Below are positions 47,361 to 59,397 of a stretch of DNA of 64,000 nt, piece by piece; within the stretch, counting starts at the first letter, position 1; the number at the start of each line of letters is the position of its first letter. The translations under genes were made by a program, and so were the position numbers. Source of the stretch: Gymnothorax reevesii (lineage: Eukaryota > Chordata > Actinopteri > Anguilliformes > Muraenidae). Under the pieces are notes generated by a model, which was not told the DNA's origin, made no database searches, and saw only the letters and a program-made list of their open reading frames with translations. The DNA is taken from the NCBI GenBank assembly GCA_029721435.1, contig CM056578.1:17248411-17312410 (forward strand), in the 5' to 3' direction.

Positions 47361-49539
47361 GTTCAGGAACCAGACTTCCTGCCCAGTTTTATTTCCAATT
47401 AGCATCTCTTTGCTGAAGCTTTGTTCTAACTAGCAGATCCAGGAGGCCAGAAGTGGGCTAATACACTCTGAACCTGGATTTTCTACCCCTAGGTAAGAGT
47501 AGAGTGGGAGTTTGGCGAGTGTAGAGTGATGCCAGAATAGATTATGCTTAAAATAATGGGAGTTGAGTGAGTATGGACTGAGAGTTAATGGGGGGGTTGA
47601 CCAGAACTGTAGGAGGGGACATAGGGTCGAGTGGTCATGGGGATGTGGGAAACAGTATCCCCGGGATAAATCTTCTGGGCAAATAACTGACACCTGAAGA
47701 CTTCAGAGCCAGGAGTCTGGACTGTGAAAATGAGCTATTCTCATTGGGGCAAAAGGGCCTCCTGATTAACTGTGGGGGAGAGCAAGTGAAACCTCTGGAA
47801 ACATGGTAGCATGGATGGGGTGGGAAGTGAAGTTTTGTTAAGTTAATTTTGCTTCTGTGCTCACTTGAAAGATCCCTTCTCTAATGGGAGCCGCACAGTC
47901 TGCTGTGGACTACATTTTCTCTGGGGTGTTCCTGGGGGCTGTATTTCTCTGTGACGTTTGTGCTCCTCGGAGAGAAACAAGGAATCTGTCTGCAGTGGAC
48001 CGTGGCGTCAACCATCTGTCTCTGAAACGGCTGCAGAGTCCAGCTGCGTCAGGTATAGTGTTAGTCGTGTGAGCCTTTGGAATGTGCAGTGAAACATGTC
48101 TGTAAACACCAACTCCAAAAAACCTTCAACTGCTAAGTGTGCATGTGTAAAATGCTGTTGTCAGCCAAGGTCATTCAGTTCCTGGGTGTCAGACATTCAA
48201 ACTGCATGATACCTGGGCCCTCAGTATCCCTAGAGTATGGAGCCTAGATAAATTGTTTCCCAGTCCTAATATTTATGGATTGTACTGTTACGCAACACAT
48301 TGGATTTGAACTAAAAATACAATAGCGTGGTAGAATGGTGAATCTGATTTAATCTTAAGGCGTTTATAGTACATCTACAATGTTGTATATCAGGTGCCCT
48401 GTGAAGGAATTTTTTTTTTTCAGTTTTGGCTTGACTCTTTCCCAACTGGGCTACGTGAGGACAAAATTGTTAAGGAAGAACTCTGCTGCACGAAAAAAAA
48501 AAAAAAAAATTCATTGAAATATTTTATATTTGAATGCCGTACGTTTTCATCCTTAGAAAAGATATCACTCCAAAGATTTTCCATGAGAGATACTCTTCTG
48601 TACTACTCTTGAGGTCCAACCCTTCCTCAGAATCCATAACCAATACCATTTCAGTCACTTTACGTCCTTTCGTTCGACGTCAACAAAGGATTTTTCTAGG
48701 AGCTGAACTACTCTGACGATTGCCTCACATTTCCATACTGGGAATCATTAGAAAGAGCAGATTCTCAGCTTTCTTTATATGTATGACACAAAGTAATCCA
48801 ACGTAATAGATAAAATAATTGATCACTTTTCTCATAGGTCATATCTGACTGGGATTTGGCAGTGTCGTCGGGAAAAAGTTGAGCCATTTTTTTCTTAGCT
48901 TCAGGTGCATTATTTGTGCCTCTTCAACTGGGGTTTTTTGGACCCTGGGGGTCCTTGAAGGTACTGGGGTCGGGGTCTTTGATCAGACATGGTATTCAGT
49001 TGCAATATGGATTTGAGAAATGCAATTTTGTTTTTTTAAAATTGCTGAAGAGGATTATAATTTATCACAATGCTCCCCAGTATGACCGTGAACCTACTTG
49101 AGGGTTCCACTGTGAAGGATGGTTGCTTTGTGGGTGTGAACATTCTTGCAAAGCCATTCTGTTTCAAATGCTTTATCAATGCACTTGGAATGCATAAGTC
49201 ATGGACCGCACTGAATGAGCAGTAATAGATGTGACAAGCAATAATCTTAATATTATTGAAGACACTGTAAATGTTAATGGAGATCTTTTCTTTACACTAG
49301 ATCCGAGATGAATTAGATCTTATTTCAAGTGGAGGCTGAAAGGCTCTGCATCTCGGCACCTTTGCTATTATATTATTTGATCAATCAGATACTCAGAACT
49401 CCTCACACAGAAACCTTGGAATGCCCCTGGTATACTCCCTGTGGAACACAAACAAATGAGGTGTGTATTGTCTGATTACTCCCTTAAGAATTGAAGGTAG
49501 GGAGTTTATATCGCTAAAGAAAACAGTGTTGTTTTGTTT
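47361..49539. other. Intergenic, no gene seen
   Basis: A short open frame at 47884-48072 has no recognisable domain. Poly-T (48411-48420) and poly-A (48495-48509) runs are present. Confidence 0.4.
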
Positions 49540-49739
49540 GTGTGTGTCTGTGTGAGAGGGGGAGGGAGAAAACTCTCGCTCTCCCATATGTGTGAAGAAG
49601 AGAGGGAGAGAAGGACTGGAAGACCACAGGAAAGTAAGGAGGGGACAACTGAGAGAGCAGACTCTTGCTTTCCCATTGGTGGTGAATTGAAGGAGTGAGA
49701 GAGTCTGTGGGAGAGAGAGAGAGCCAATTCTTGCTATTC

Positions 49740-49939
49740 TTTATGGTGGGGTAAAGGAGAAAAGTTTAGGAAGTTGTTGCAGGAGTGGAGAGTACATAGA
49801 GAGTGTTGAAGAAGAAAGTAAACTAGAAGAAAGGAGTGTGGAGCGCTGATTGACAGAGTGAGAGAGATTCCCTGGAGCCTGGAGGCAGCTGGGTCAGAAT
49901 TGCGTCGTATTGAACTGCATTCGGTCCACCTCAGTCCAG
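49740..49939 (+). other. spon2: Candidate untranslated first exon of spon2
   Basis: The donor-like TCCAG|GTAAGACG at 49939/49940 is the best consensus donor seen between the genes. Because the spon2 ATG sits right behind an acceptor, at least one untranslated exon is required upstream. The start of this exon is not defined. A purine-rich GAGAGA tract (49540-49720) lies just before it. Cap-site or EST data would decide. Confidence 0.3.
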
Positions 49940-52370
49940 GTAAGACGGTAAGAGTTCTCTCACCCAGGAAACTGTACACGCTTGATGTGTGACACTCAAC
50001 TTTTCATTTACCTCATTTTATTTTCTCTTATGCAGTGCTTTCTACTGAAGGACAGTCACAAGGACACTCTGTGGAGTTTGTGCTGAGTCAGTTTCTTGTG
50101 AATGATTTTTTTACAGCTGTACAAGCTGTAAGAGAAGAGTAATGAGTGTGTGATGGTTTTTGCTTGTATTTTCTTGTTGCAATGAATGATTTTTCAGACG
50201 CTTTGCATATTTGGAGTCTTCCACGGCCTACAGACGTCTCCCTTATCCCATGGTTTTTTACTGTATTTGGCCCTCCCATTTTTGTTGTGTTTGGCCAGGT
50301 CTGCTGGCAGTGTTGGGGTTGACTTTTATGGTCCCATCACAATTTTATGATTGATGCATATGTACACGGGTGCGAGAGACTGTTACTGTTCCTAGTGAAT
50401 GTAATTACGCAGATCATGGAGCACACCATAAATTGGTGTGAAAATGTTTAGGAGTCAGAGGATCCTGATCGGATGGGTTCTGTATGGTGATATGGGGGGG
50501 GGGGAGAATATAATTGAATATACCGAATATAATTTTTTTGTAAATAATTGAGGCTTCTCTTTGCTGGGTGGGATTGACAGTTTACCAGGCTAGGCCACTC
50601 GGGTCTGCATGTGATAATAGCTCTGTAGCGTAGCGTAGCGTCTGTGAGGTTTGGAGCTTAAGGTAAACATGTAAACTTGGGGGTCATGGGCTTGATTCGT
50701 TTCATCAGGTGTGCTGTTGGTGGAACACAACACATGCAGATCTAGTTTGTGTACCTTGAGAGGGAAACCACTGCACCTTCAGAAATCACTGCTGTTCTCA
50801 CAGCTCTCTTTCACTGCGGCTAATAAATATTCTGCTCTTCTCCCACTCGTTTCTTTAATTGCCTGTCATGGAATATTATTAATACTATTATGCAGATAAT
50901 GAACAATTCTATTTTCCTACCTTTGAGATTCAATGTGCCCTAAGTGTGCATTACATAAGATTTACATTCATTGTGCTTCCATGAATGGGGTTTGCACACT
51001 TTTTATACTTCAAGAGAGAGGGAAAGACATAGGATATATTATATATCCACATGTACTGCATGTAAGACAAGGGTTTATTCATTTGTCTGCTTGTTAGGAT
51101 GGTGGGGTGGTAATTGAATGGTGCATTGAGGTTCATGTATAGGTGTGCAAAGACTGGGCACCTGAACAGTCGACCTGTCAGAAAATGTCACTGCCAATAT
51201 CTCTGTAGTGGCTATTACAGTGCTCCACAGTCCTAAAAGTCTTTAAGAGCCCTGATCACTTTTGACCCTGAGCACATACAGAACAGTTTAGCAGATGTAA
51301 AACCAAAAACATGACCAGTTCTTGGTCCTAGTATATGTGTTGCACAAGTCATTGGCCCATTTTACTTGTGTTCAGGGGAATTACGTGTGAAAAATGTCTC
51401 AGTAAATCAGGCCCTAGGAAACCTAGTTGGCAAATAACTTTGAAAAAAAATTTGCGCTGAATATAGAGTCTAACTACTCAGGGAGCCACTTGCCTTTTTC
51501 TTTCATGCAAGACTTGACTAAGGGGAAGAATAAATGAGTTAATAATGTTCACTCCTCTGAGTGCCACATGTGTTTCTCTCAGCTGGAATTCACTGGTCGT
51601 TCTTCACTTTTTGACATCATAACTGCCTCAGGTTTTCATGGAAGTCATAAAAATTCCTGGACAGCAGGGACCAGCACCAGGCCGTGACATCTGATCGCCA
51701 CAGAGATGAAGCGAGGCCTGCGGCATACAGTGTTCTGTGAGAGTCTACAGCCCACATCACGCAACCCATTCGAATCAAGTCAAATTAACAATTATGTCCA
51801 AATCATTGCAAAAACTGAGCCCAATGATCAGACCTAAGCTTCTGAAATAGTAACCCTCTTTGGCCCTCTCTTACTCGAATGCTTGAATTTCAGTCTCTAA
51901 TCATGGAATTGCTAATGTCAGGTATCTACCAACTCCTGATACTCTCCTTTGCTTAAGTAGTTAATTGAAGTCATTGACTTGTGAGAGTCAGCACATCTGG
52001 TTTCCAATGCCTGACGGGCTTAAATAACTTTCAATTGAGTTCTGTTTTCTCATGAGTGTTTTGTACGCATTTTCTTCTCACATTTAGGGTTACTGGTCTT
52101 TTGCCTGAATTGTGTCTGCATAATATTTTGCTCTGGGTAGGACTATAAAGTTATTGTGGTGAGATCTTTGAAATAGCTGCTGTTTGTAGGGAAATTGCGG
52201 CGTAATTCAGCAGAAACTGCCGCCTTCCAGGTCTTGAGTTTGAGTGCCGTGGTATGATGTGACTGTAATTCTCTCGATTATGTCATAAAGTGTGTGATAA
52301 ATCATAGCTGGTGTCTCAAGAAGAGGCACAGAGAACAATGAAAGCTTCCATAGAACGGCTTTTCACTGAC
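49940..52370. other. Probable first intron of spon2, no gene seen
   Basis: Mostly unique, moderately AT-rich. A short GTAGCGTAGCGTAGCG triplication lies at 50624. No transposase or LINE text is recognised. Confidence 0.4.
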
Positions 52371-52377
52371 AGTTGTG

Positions 52378-52379
<2 letters not shown>

Positions 52380-52468
<89 letters not shown>

Positions 52469-52475
52469 TGTGTGA

Positions 52476-52506
<31 letters not shown>
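52380..52506 (+). repeat. Long (TG)n(AG)n microsatellite
   Basis: More than 40 nearly uninterrupted TG units (52380-52474) are followed by about 14 GA units (52480-52506). This is the longest and purest microsatellite in the window. Confidence 0.95.
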
Positions 52507-52896
52507 TGCGCACATGTGTGCATATGTCTGTTAGAATTATAAAGGATAATTTACTTCACATCACCCTCCAAGCATGAGAGTAAAAATGGTATGAACATTC
52601 TTTAATACTTTACTTATGTTAATAGATCTGAACAGTTCAGCTGTGCAGTTATGTATGTATTACATAAACTGTGCATTTGTGTGTGTGTGTGTTGTTGTCC
52701 TGAGTCAGAAGAAAACCTGGCACCCCCAGACGAGTCTTCCCAGACAAGAGACCCCAAGCCTTTCAGTTCAGATCCAGAGACCGTATTTATCAGAGCGTGA
52801 AGTAATTTTTTCAGCATAAGTGGAAGAGCAATGTGTTCATGCCGCTAAGTTTAAAATGGGCCCTCGCTGATGTAATTTCCTTTTTGTCTCCTTCAG

Positions 52897-53125
52897 ATGA
52901 CATCACCAAAGCGCCAGTCTTTCGGCTGGAGGGAGCAGTTGCTGTTGATTATACTGAAGCTTGTGGTGTTCTCCTTGGGTCCTGCCCAGGCAGCCAATAG
53001 GAGTGCTTGTACAGCACACGGCCCCGCCTCCTATGTACTGGCGTTCAAAGGGCATTGGAGCCACCGGGCTTTCCCCAAACAGTACCCCATTCACCGCCCT
53101 TCAGCTCAATGGTCCAAAATGATGG
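52897..53125 (+). CDS. spon2: spon2 coding exon 1 (signal peptide, start of spondin domain)
   Basis: The acceptor CTCCTTCAG immediately precedes the ATG. The donor is G|GTATGG. It encodes residues 1-76. After the signal peptide come C38, AKY-like ASYVLAFKGHWSH, AFPKQYPIHRP and AQWSKMM. FPKQYP..RP.AQWS is the hallmark of the spondin domain of SPON1/SPON2. Confidence 0.95.
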
Positions 53126-56100
53126 GTATGGGGTCCCGGCCAATTCAAGAATACTGATATTAGTGAAATAATGTCCATGTAGCAGAAGAGATAGACATGT
53201 CATTGGGAACATAAGATGGATTTTAATACGGATATAATAAAGTTAATTTTTATTATTAGAATTTAAATTGTGGCATCAGTACCAAAAATAAATATTGTTA
53301 TTTTGAGTTTTTTTTAAATGAAAAAGCAAATAATTTTATTTGCCTCAAGTATGTATTTAGCCTTGTTAGTTCCAGAATACTTCACATTATTGTGCGTTCA
53401 TGGTATATTTAGAAAATTTGTCTCTCAATAACAGAAATGTGCCCCCATCTATTTGTTTTCATCAAGCCCACTTATTCCTTGTCAAGCTTGTTGGGGAGAA
53501 GAACGGGGTGGGGAGTGGGGAGTGGGTATAGGAGTGGTACTAGCTAATCCCAGCATGCAATGGGTAAGAGGCAGGAATGCACTGCGGATAGCTCGCCAAT
53601 CCATCTTAGTGGATTTGTACCATTTGCACCATTGTACCATTTGTACCGTGTCCATTGTACCTTTAATTTTAAGAGTGTTGAAGAAGAGAAGCTATCTGCA
53701 CTGTGCAGGTTGTTAGACATGCATAGCGCTCATGCGCATTGGACTGATCTGATCTCTCTCACTCTCTAGCTATGGCTCACAATGGACAATACCATCTCTG
53801 GAGGGTGGGGGAGCTGGCAAGCAGTGGCGTTCACCGTTTTGCAGAGCGTGGCAAGACTGCGGACCTGGGGAGGGAGGGACGCGAAGCACGGAAAAGACGG
53901 GCTGTCGGTGGCATGTACCGTACAGCTGCCATTACCACAGGCACCGGGAACAGTTCCACCAAAGTGCTAATGCAGCCAAGATACCCTCAGGTCTGCACTG
54001 CCCCCTGCTGCACTGGATGGACTACTGCAACTCTTTACTGTGCAGGCTTTCTCTGTCACAATAAGGGCAGTGTGACACACCAACTTCATAAGCGCTCCCC
54101 AAATCACTGTCCTTGAGGGCTGAGAACTGCTGGGTTTCCACCCTCCCTTTACCGAGGAGTCAGGGAGTCAGGTGTGATGATGGCCTGGCCAATCACTGGC
54201 AAAAATCATTCACTTAATAGCCTGGAAGGGGGGCTGAATTTGGATTCGAGAACTAGATTTAGGGAACCCTGCTTTAATTGAAATGCAGTACTTTCAACTA
54301 GCAAATGCATGTTCTTGAGGCAAAATACTGCCTGCCCTTATGCTAATAGCTCCCTCTTGTGGAGAAATTTTCTCCAGCTGAGAGTGAGAGCGAGAGTGGG
54401 TCAAACTCAAAGACAGCTTTATTATCCCCGAAGGGCAATTTGTTGTACAGTCAGCCGTAAAAAGGACAACAGAGGAAATAAGACGACAATAGACAACAGT
54501 TGACATCAAATTAAGGCTAACACTGCTTACACGGTTATTTAACAGGCCAATTGCTATAGAGACAAGTAAGATTCACAAGATGATAATAAAAACGAGACAG
54601 CAAACCGGCAGTTTGATGGATCACAGTACAATATGCAGAACTGTGTGCCCTTGCATACTCTCCCTATTAACTAAACTGAACTAAGCTGAGTTTTTGGTCT
54701 CGTAAACTGCTTTGGAGACATTTTTGAAATCTCACTAAATTAAACGAATTTTACTTATTGTGTTTTCACACAGGGTCTGTGGCATTGGGTTTTCATATGA
54801 CCATCGTGTTGAATACTCAGTCTGTCTGTTTCCACCCACAGCTCTCTATGATGGTGAAGCTAGTTCCCAGCCCTGATTGGTTTGTCGGGCTGGACAGCGT
54901 AAACCTGTGCGAGGCGGATCAATGGCAACAGGAAATGACCTTTGACCTCCACCCTTTTGATGCAGGAACAGATAGTGGCTTCACCTTCTCTGCACCAAAA
55001 TACCCCACCAGCCCACCTGAGAAGATCAGTCAAGTAAGAGACCCCGAACAAATACCCTCCTTACACAGTCTGTTAAAACAGCTTTATTTCACAGTTAACA
55101 CCAATTTATGGTGCAGTCTGTAAATGGTCAGTGATTGCATAATAAGGGTAGATATTCCCATGATTCACAAAATGTGGCTGTAAATATCCACAAATTGAAG
55201 TGAACGGTGTGCCCTTTAGCCATATAATCATTGTTTAAAATACAGTGCAACTGGTGCAAATAGCCAATCTGAGTCACTGTGCATCTTCTCCCCTATCTCA
55301 GATCACCTCTCAGAATCCCAGTCACCCAGCTAACTCTTTCTACTATCCTCGACTGCCAGAGCTCCCTCCACTGGCCACCGTGAGAATCACGCGCCAGAGT
55401 CAAGTCCCTGCCCACCAACTGCCACTTTTCAATCACATTCTACCGCAGTATCGCTCTGGTAAGGACAAAGAACTTGACTTAGTGCACATGTGTGTGTGCG
55501 TGTGCGTCTGTGTCTATGTGACAGGGAGACTGAGAGGAGAGGGAGAGAGAAATAATACCTCAGTACGTCTGATGTCTATCGTCAGTTTCCATCTCTTATT
55601 AGTGTCAATGGAATTCCTGTTTTTATTTACAAAGTTCAAATAGTCTGACTTTAGATGGCTGAATTTCATAAAAATGTAATGGATTCGAGTCAGTGTGTGT
55701 TAATGAACATTTGCTTGATCCCGTATACAATGTATCTATCTGCGCACATGTATAACTATTCTGTATCTCTCTATAGGTATGCCCTTTGTATGCTTGTACT
55801 GTATTTAATGTCTGTGAGTGAACCTGTATGTATGTGCGCTCGCGTGTAATCGTGAAATTTTGATGTCACTGACTCAACCCTAAATTAAGTGATGCTAGAT
55901 TTTCTCTTGCTACTAGAAACATTGGAGTAAATGTCTCTTTGTAATTTAATGTATTTTTTAACGAATATTTCTATTTTTATGTTTTGATTATATGGATCTT
56001 TGAGTTTGGAATAAAGTGTCTATCTATCTATGCGCATACAGTGCTGTAAGAAAATATTTGCTCCCTTCCCTTGCGTATTTGTCACACTTAAATGTTTCAG

Positions 56101-57862
56101 ATCATCAAACAAGTTTTAATATTTGACAAAGATAACCCGAGTAAATACAAAATGTGGTTTTTAATGATGATTTCATTTATTAAGGGAAAAAAGCTATCCA
56201 AACCTACCTGGCCCCTTTGTGAAAAAGTAATTGCCCCATAAAACTAATAGTTATGCTGCCCTTGGCAACAAAAACTGCAATTAAGTGTTTGCGATAATTG
56301 GAAATGAGTCTTTCACATTGCTCTTCTTTGCAGCATTGTTTTAATTCAGCCACATTGGAGGGTTTTTGAGCATGAACGGCCTGTTTATAGTCATGCCACA
56401 GCATCTCAGTCAGATTTAAGTCCGGACTTTGACTAGGCCACTCCAAACCCTTCATTTTGTTTTTTTTTAAGCCATTCAGAGATGGACTTGCTGGTGTGTT
56501 TTGGATCGTTGTCCTGCTGTATAACCCAAGTGTGCTTTAGCTTGAGATCACTAACTGATGGTTGGTTATTCTCCCTCATGACTCTCTGGTCAAGAGCAGA
56601 ATTCATGGTTCCATCAATTATTGCAAGCCGTCCAGGTCCTGAAGCAGCAAAGCAGACCATCACACTACCACCACCATGTTTGACTGTCAGTATGATGTTC
56701 TTTTTATGAAATGCTGTGTTAGTTTTATGCCAGATGTAACGGGATGCTCACCTTCCAAAAAATTCAACTTTTGTCTTGTCTGTCAACAGAATATTTTCCC
56801 AAAGGTCTTGGGGATCATCAAGATGTTTTTTGGCAAATGCTAAATGTGTTCTGTTTGGTCAGCAATGGGTTTCGCCTTGGAACTCTCCCATGGATGCCAT
56901 TTTTGCCCCGTCTCTTATTGTTGAATCATGAACACTGACTTTAACTAAGGATAGTGAGGCCTGCAGTTCTTTAGTTCTTTCTGGGTTCTTTTGCGACCTC
57001 ATGGATGAGTGGTGCTCTTGGAGTAATTTTGGTAGGTCGGCCACTCCTGGGAAGGTTCACCACTATTCCAAGTTCTCTCCATTTGTGGATAATGCCTCTC
57101 TCCATGGTTTGCTGGAGTCCCGAAACCTTAGAAATGGCTTTGTAACCCTTTCCAGACTGATGGATGTCAATGACTTTGTTTCTCATCTGTTCTTGAATTT
57201 CTTTGGATCACTGCGTGATGTGTTGCTATTTGAGATCTTTTAGTCTACTGTACTTTGTCAGACAGGTTCTATTTAAGTGATTTCTTGATTCAACAGATCT
57301 GGCAATAATCCGGCCCAGTTGTGACTCATGAAATTGAACACAAAAAATGTGGTTAATCACAGTTAATTCATGATTTAACATAGGGGGGCAATTACTTTTT
57401 CACATAGAGCCAGGTAGTTTTGGATAGCTTTTTTCCCTTAATAAATGAAATCATCATTTAAGAACTGCATTTTGTATTTACTCGGGTTATGTTTGTCAAA
57501 TAATAAAATTTGTTTTATCTGAAACATTTAAATATGACAAATATGCAAAAAACAAATATTCAGGAAAGGGGCAAATACTTTTTCACAGCACTATATGTAC
57601 ACGTACGAGTGCAGTCTGGCTTACGCCCTCCATTCATGTGTGTGCGTGTGTGTGTGTGTGTGTCCATCTGGCAGAGACGCCGCTGGATTGTGAGGTGTCA
57701 TCATGGTCGTCCTGGGGCCTGTGTGTGGGTTCCTGCTCCAGAGGCAGCATCCGACGCCGCACACGCTACATCCTGCTCCACCCTGCCAATAACGGCTCCA
57801 CCTGTCCTCATCTGGATGAGACTAAGGAGTGCAGCTCACTCCTGTGCCTGTCCCAGCAATGA
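52897..57862 (+). CDS. spon2: Spondin-2 gene, coding span of five exons
   Basis: Spondin-2 (mindin) is a secreted extracellular-matrix protein that binds microbial surfaces and integrins and guides cell adhesion. Exons 52897-53125, 53770-53990, 54842-55033, 55302-55458 and 57675-57862 join in phase to 987 bases, i.e. 328 residues; human SPON2 has 331. A signal peptide of about 33 residues (hydrophobic core LLLIILKLVVFSLG, then AQAA) is followed by the spondin domain and a C-terminal thrombospondin type 1 repeat. The TSR holds a W-x-x-W motif at 277-280 and six cysteines (272, 283, 287, 310, 319, 324). N-x-S/T sites occur at N34 and N306. The start codon lies directly after the acceptor of a coding exon, so a 5' UTR exon must exist upstream. 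A second teleost copy (spon2a or spon2b) may exist elsewhere; which one this is cannot be said. Confidence 0.95.
53770..53990 (+). CDS. spon2: spon2 coding exon 2
   Basis: The acceptor is CACTCTCTAG and the donor is CAG|GTCTGC. It encodes residues 78-150. The sequence includes YHLWRVGELASSGVHRFAER, matching the human YSMWR..QYVSNGLRDFAER segment. A lysine/arginine-rich stretch (GREGREARKRR) and a GTGNSS loop follow. The middle part is less conserved, as in other species. Confidence 0.93.
53990..54110 (+). pseudogene. Short LINE reverse-transcriptase fragment in spon2 intron
   Basis: TGGATGGACTACTGCAACTCTTTACTG encodes WMDYCNSLL, matching the -LDYCN(S/A)LL-GLP block near the C-terminus of fish LINE reverse transcriptases. 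It starts immediately after the exon donor. Confidence 0.45.
54395..54480 (-). mobile_element. LINE 3'-tail fragment
   Basis: AAAGACAGCTTTATTATCCCCGAAGGGCAATTTG read backwards gives the CCCTTCGGGGATAATAAAG end common to L2/Rex-type fish LINEs. Confidence 0.4.
54842..55033 (+). CDS. spon2: spon2 coding exon 3 (spondin-domain core)
   Basis: The acceptor is TTCCACCCACAG and the donor is CAA|GTAAGA. It encodes residues 151-214. VKLVPSPDWFVGLDSVNLC, DLHPFDAGTDSGFTF and APKYPT are the strongly conserved core; the acidic DAGTDSG loop belongs to the divalent-cation site described for the spondin domain. Length is 64 codons, phase 0 to 0. Confidence 0.95.
55302..55458 (+). CDS. spon2: spon2 coding exon 4
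   Basis: The acceptor is CCCTATCTCAG and the donor is G|GTAAGG. It encodes residues 215-266: ITSQNPSHPANSFYYPRLPELPPLA, followed by a proline/glutamine-rich linker to the thrombospondin repeat. The SHPANSFYYP motif is characteristic of spondins. The linker (QVPAHQLPLFNHILPQYRS) differs from the human sequence. Confidence 0.95.
56039..57592 (-). pseudogene. Tc1-like transposon with long inverted repeats, transposase frameshifted
   Basis: The termini CAGTGCTGTAAGAAAATATTTG and ...ACTTTTTCACAGCACT are inverted repeats of about 200 bases next to TA. The minus-strand transposase begins near 57186 (MRNKVIDIHQSGKGYKAISK, helix-turn-helix, then LPRSGRPTKI). It continues with broken frames through GGGSVMVCFAASG, VIQQDNDPKHTSK (second Asp) and WPSQSPDLNLTEMLW (Glu). 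A shift occurs at the A-run near 56460-56468. The element fills most of spon2 intron 4. Confidence 0.85.
57675..57862 (+). CDS. spon2: spon2 coding exon 5 (thrombospondin type 1 repeat, stop)
   Basis: The acceptor follows a GT repeat and CCATCTGGCAG. The stop is TGA at 57860-57862. It encodes residues 268-328. TPLDCEVSSWSSWGLC has the W-x-x-W C-mannosylation motif. SIRRRTRYILLHPANNGSTCP and a final C319/C324 pair complete the six-cysteine domain. A Tc1-like transposon ends only about 80 bases upstream of this acceptor. Confidence 0.95.
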
Positions 57863-58520
57863 GGCACTCCATCCATCCATCCATCCATCATATAACCCCC
57901 TAAATCCTGGTCCAGGTCAATGTGAGGCTTCTGTTTGAGAGTATTACAATTCAAATCCGATTTACTGTCGGGATTTTGTGGCAATTGGCTCACCGAGTCA
58001 CCTTCTCGCTCCCTGAAGGCTCTATTGAAACTAGTTGGTGTTATACAGGGGAGGGGAGACAAACAAAAAGGGCAACAGTTTCCAAATCAAGCAGAAATAT
58101 TGATTGTAAATGCTTACAAATGACAGCTGAAAAAGTCTGTCTCATCACTGACCCATTCATTCCAAAACATCAGATATTTGGAATTTAATAATGTCCCATT
58201 TCTATGCATGTCAATGAGTTTTCTGTACAGTGTCCACATACTTTTGGCTGCTTAGTGTATGTTCTGTTACAGTCTGAACTTTCTGATGAATGACTGACAC
58301 ACACACACACACACACGCACACACTCACTCACTCACACACACACACACGCACACACGCACACACACACACACAGGCGCGCACACACACACACACAAATTA
58401 TGCCTGCGTAAAGCAGAAGCAGCTTGCGTTCCAGGCCCAAGTCAAAGAGATGCCTTGGCTTCTCATCTGGAAATACCACATTTTTGTAGACTTTGAGTTT
58501 GCATTGCAAAATGCAATAAA
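57863..58520 (+). other. spon2: spon2 3' UTR candidate
   Basis: After the stop come a five-fold ATCC repeat (about 57870-57890), ordinary sequence, a CA repeat (58297-58397) and an AATAAA at 58515-58520. A second AATAAA lies at 59904. No further coding exon is seen. Confidence 0.4.
58297..58397 (+). repeat. CA microsatellite
   Basis: Imperfect (CA)n with CTCA and CGCA interruptions over about 100 bases. Confidence 0.9.
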
Positions 58521-59089
58521 AGCCACTTCTAAAATTTTTGAACCGCCACTGCGAGAAGACGGGGATGGCGGGCTGGTAGTAATGCTAAGTACAGCATTTG
58601 GCTACATCCAAGTGTTTAGCATGCTTGAACATTGGCTTTCATTCCAAAATACAATAAACGCCAAGCTAGGTTTTTTGCTAACTGAGATCTATCCATGCAG
58701 CCAGTCAGCAGCGGAGAATCCTGTTCTGCCAATGGGCTCCAATTGTTAAGCGACTCTTGTTTTGGGCAAAATGAAAATATGAGTGTACTTTCTATGCTAC
58801 AAGTTTTGTGGAAAAAATTATTCCCTAATCTATCCATCGAGAATGTGTTTCCCATCATTGGGCATAGTTTTCTCCCTGCTGACTGAGTATTTGGCTGCTT
58901 TAAGCAGCAGATTTGCAAAAAGGACAATGTACTACAAATGGAGGAGTATTACAATCTATTGCTGAAACACAGAATGGTTTAAGTCTATGATATTGACTGG
59001 CGGGCATTTGACTTCAATTCGCACTTCTCCAGATTTATTGCTCTTTGCTAAATGATCACAACTGCTCACTTTTTCAAAAATTCATTATT
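58521..59089. other. Intergenic, no gene seen
   Basis: No recognised features apart from AATAAA at 58654. Confidence 0.4.
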
Positions 59090-59397
59090 AACCCGAGGCG
59101 CTGCGGCGGGTTACAGTAGTCTGTCATTCTGTGGGTCTGTCTGTCCTTCCGGTCTATTTGAGCTCTCCTTGTGACTCAAACTTCGCAATTTGTACATAGT
59201 TACACTTCTAATCTTCATAGAAACATTAAAAATATGGCCGATTTTTCGAACAAGCCTTCGTTCGGTAGAAAAAGCAGGCAAAAGCTAAGAAGCTTAAGTT
59301 TCGCTACATGTAACGTACGATATACCGGTACGCGATAATGTGGCCGTGGGTGGGGTCAAGAGTGGGTAAAAAGCTCACACCTTAGCGCCGAGGGTTT
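59090..59397. mobile_element. MITE with AACCCGAGGCGCT / AGCGCCGAGGGTTT ends
   Basis: AACCCGAGGCGCTGCGGCGGGTT (a hairpin itself) is followed by GTCTGTCTGTCCTTCCGG. The element ends TTAGCGCCGAGGGTTT, an inverted repeat of the start. The build is like the hairpin/(TCCG)n family but with different end sequence. Confidence 0.6.

Noticed and set aside
47884..48072. 62-codon frame starting MGAAQSAVDY
   Set aside because: No homology recognised, no splice context. Probably chance.
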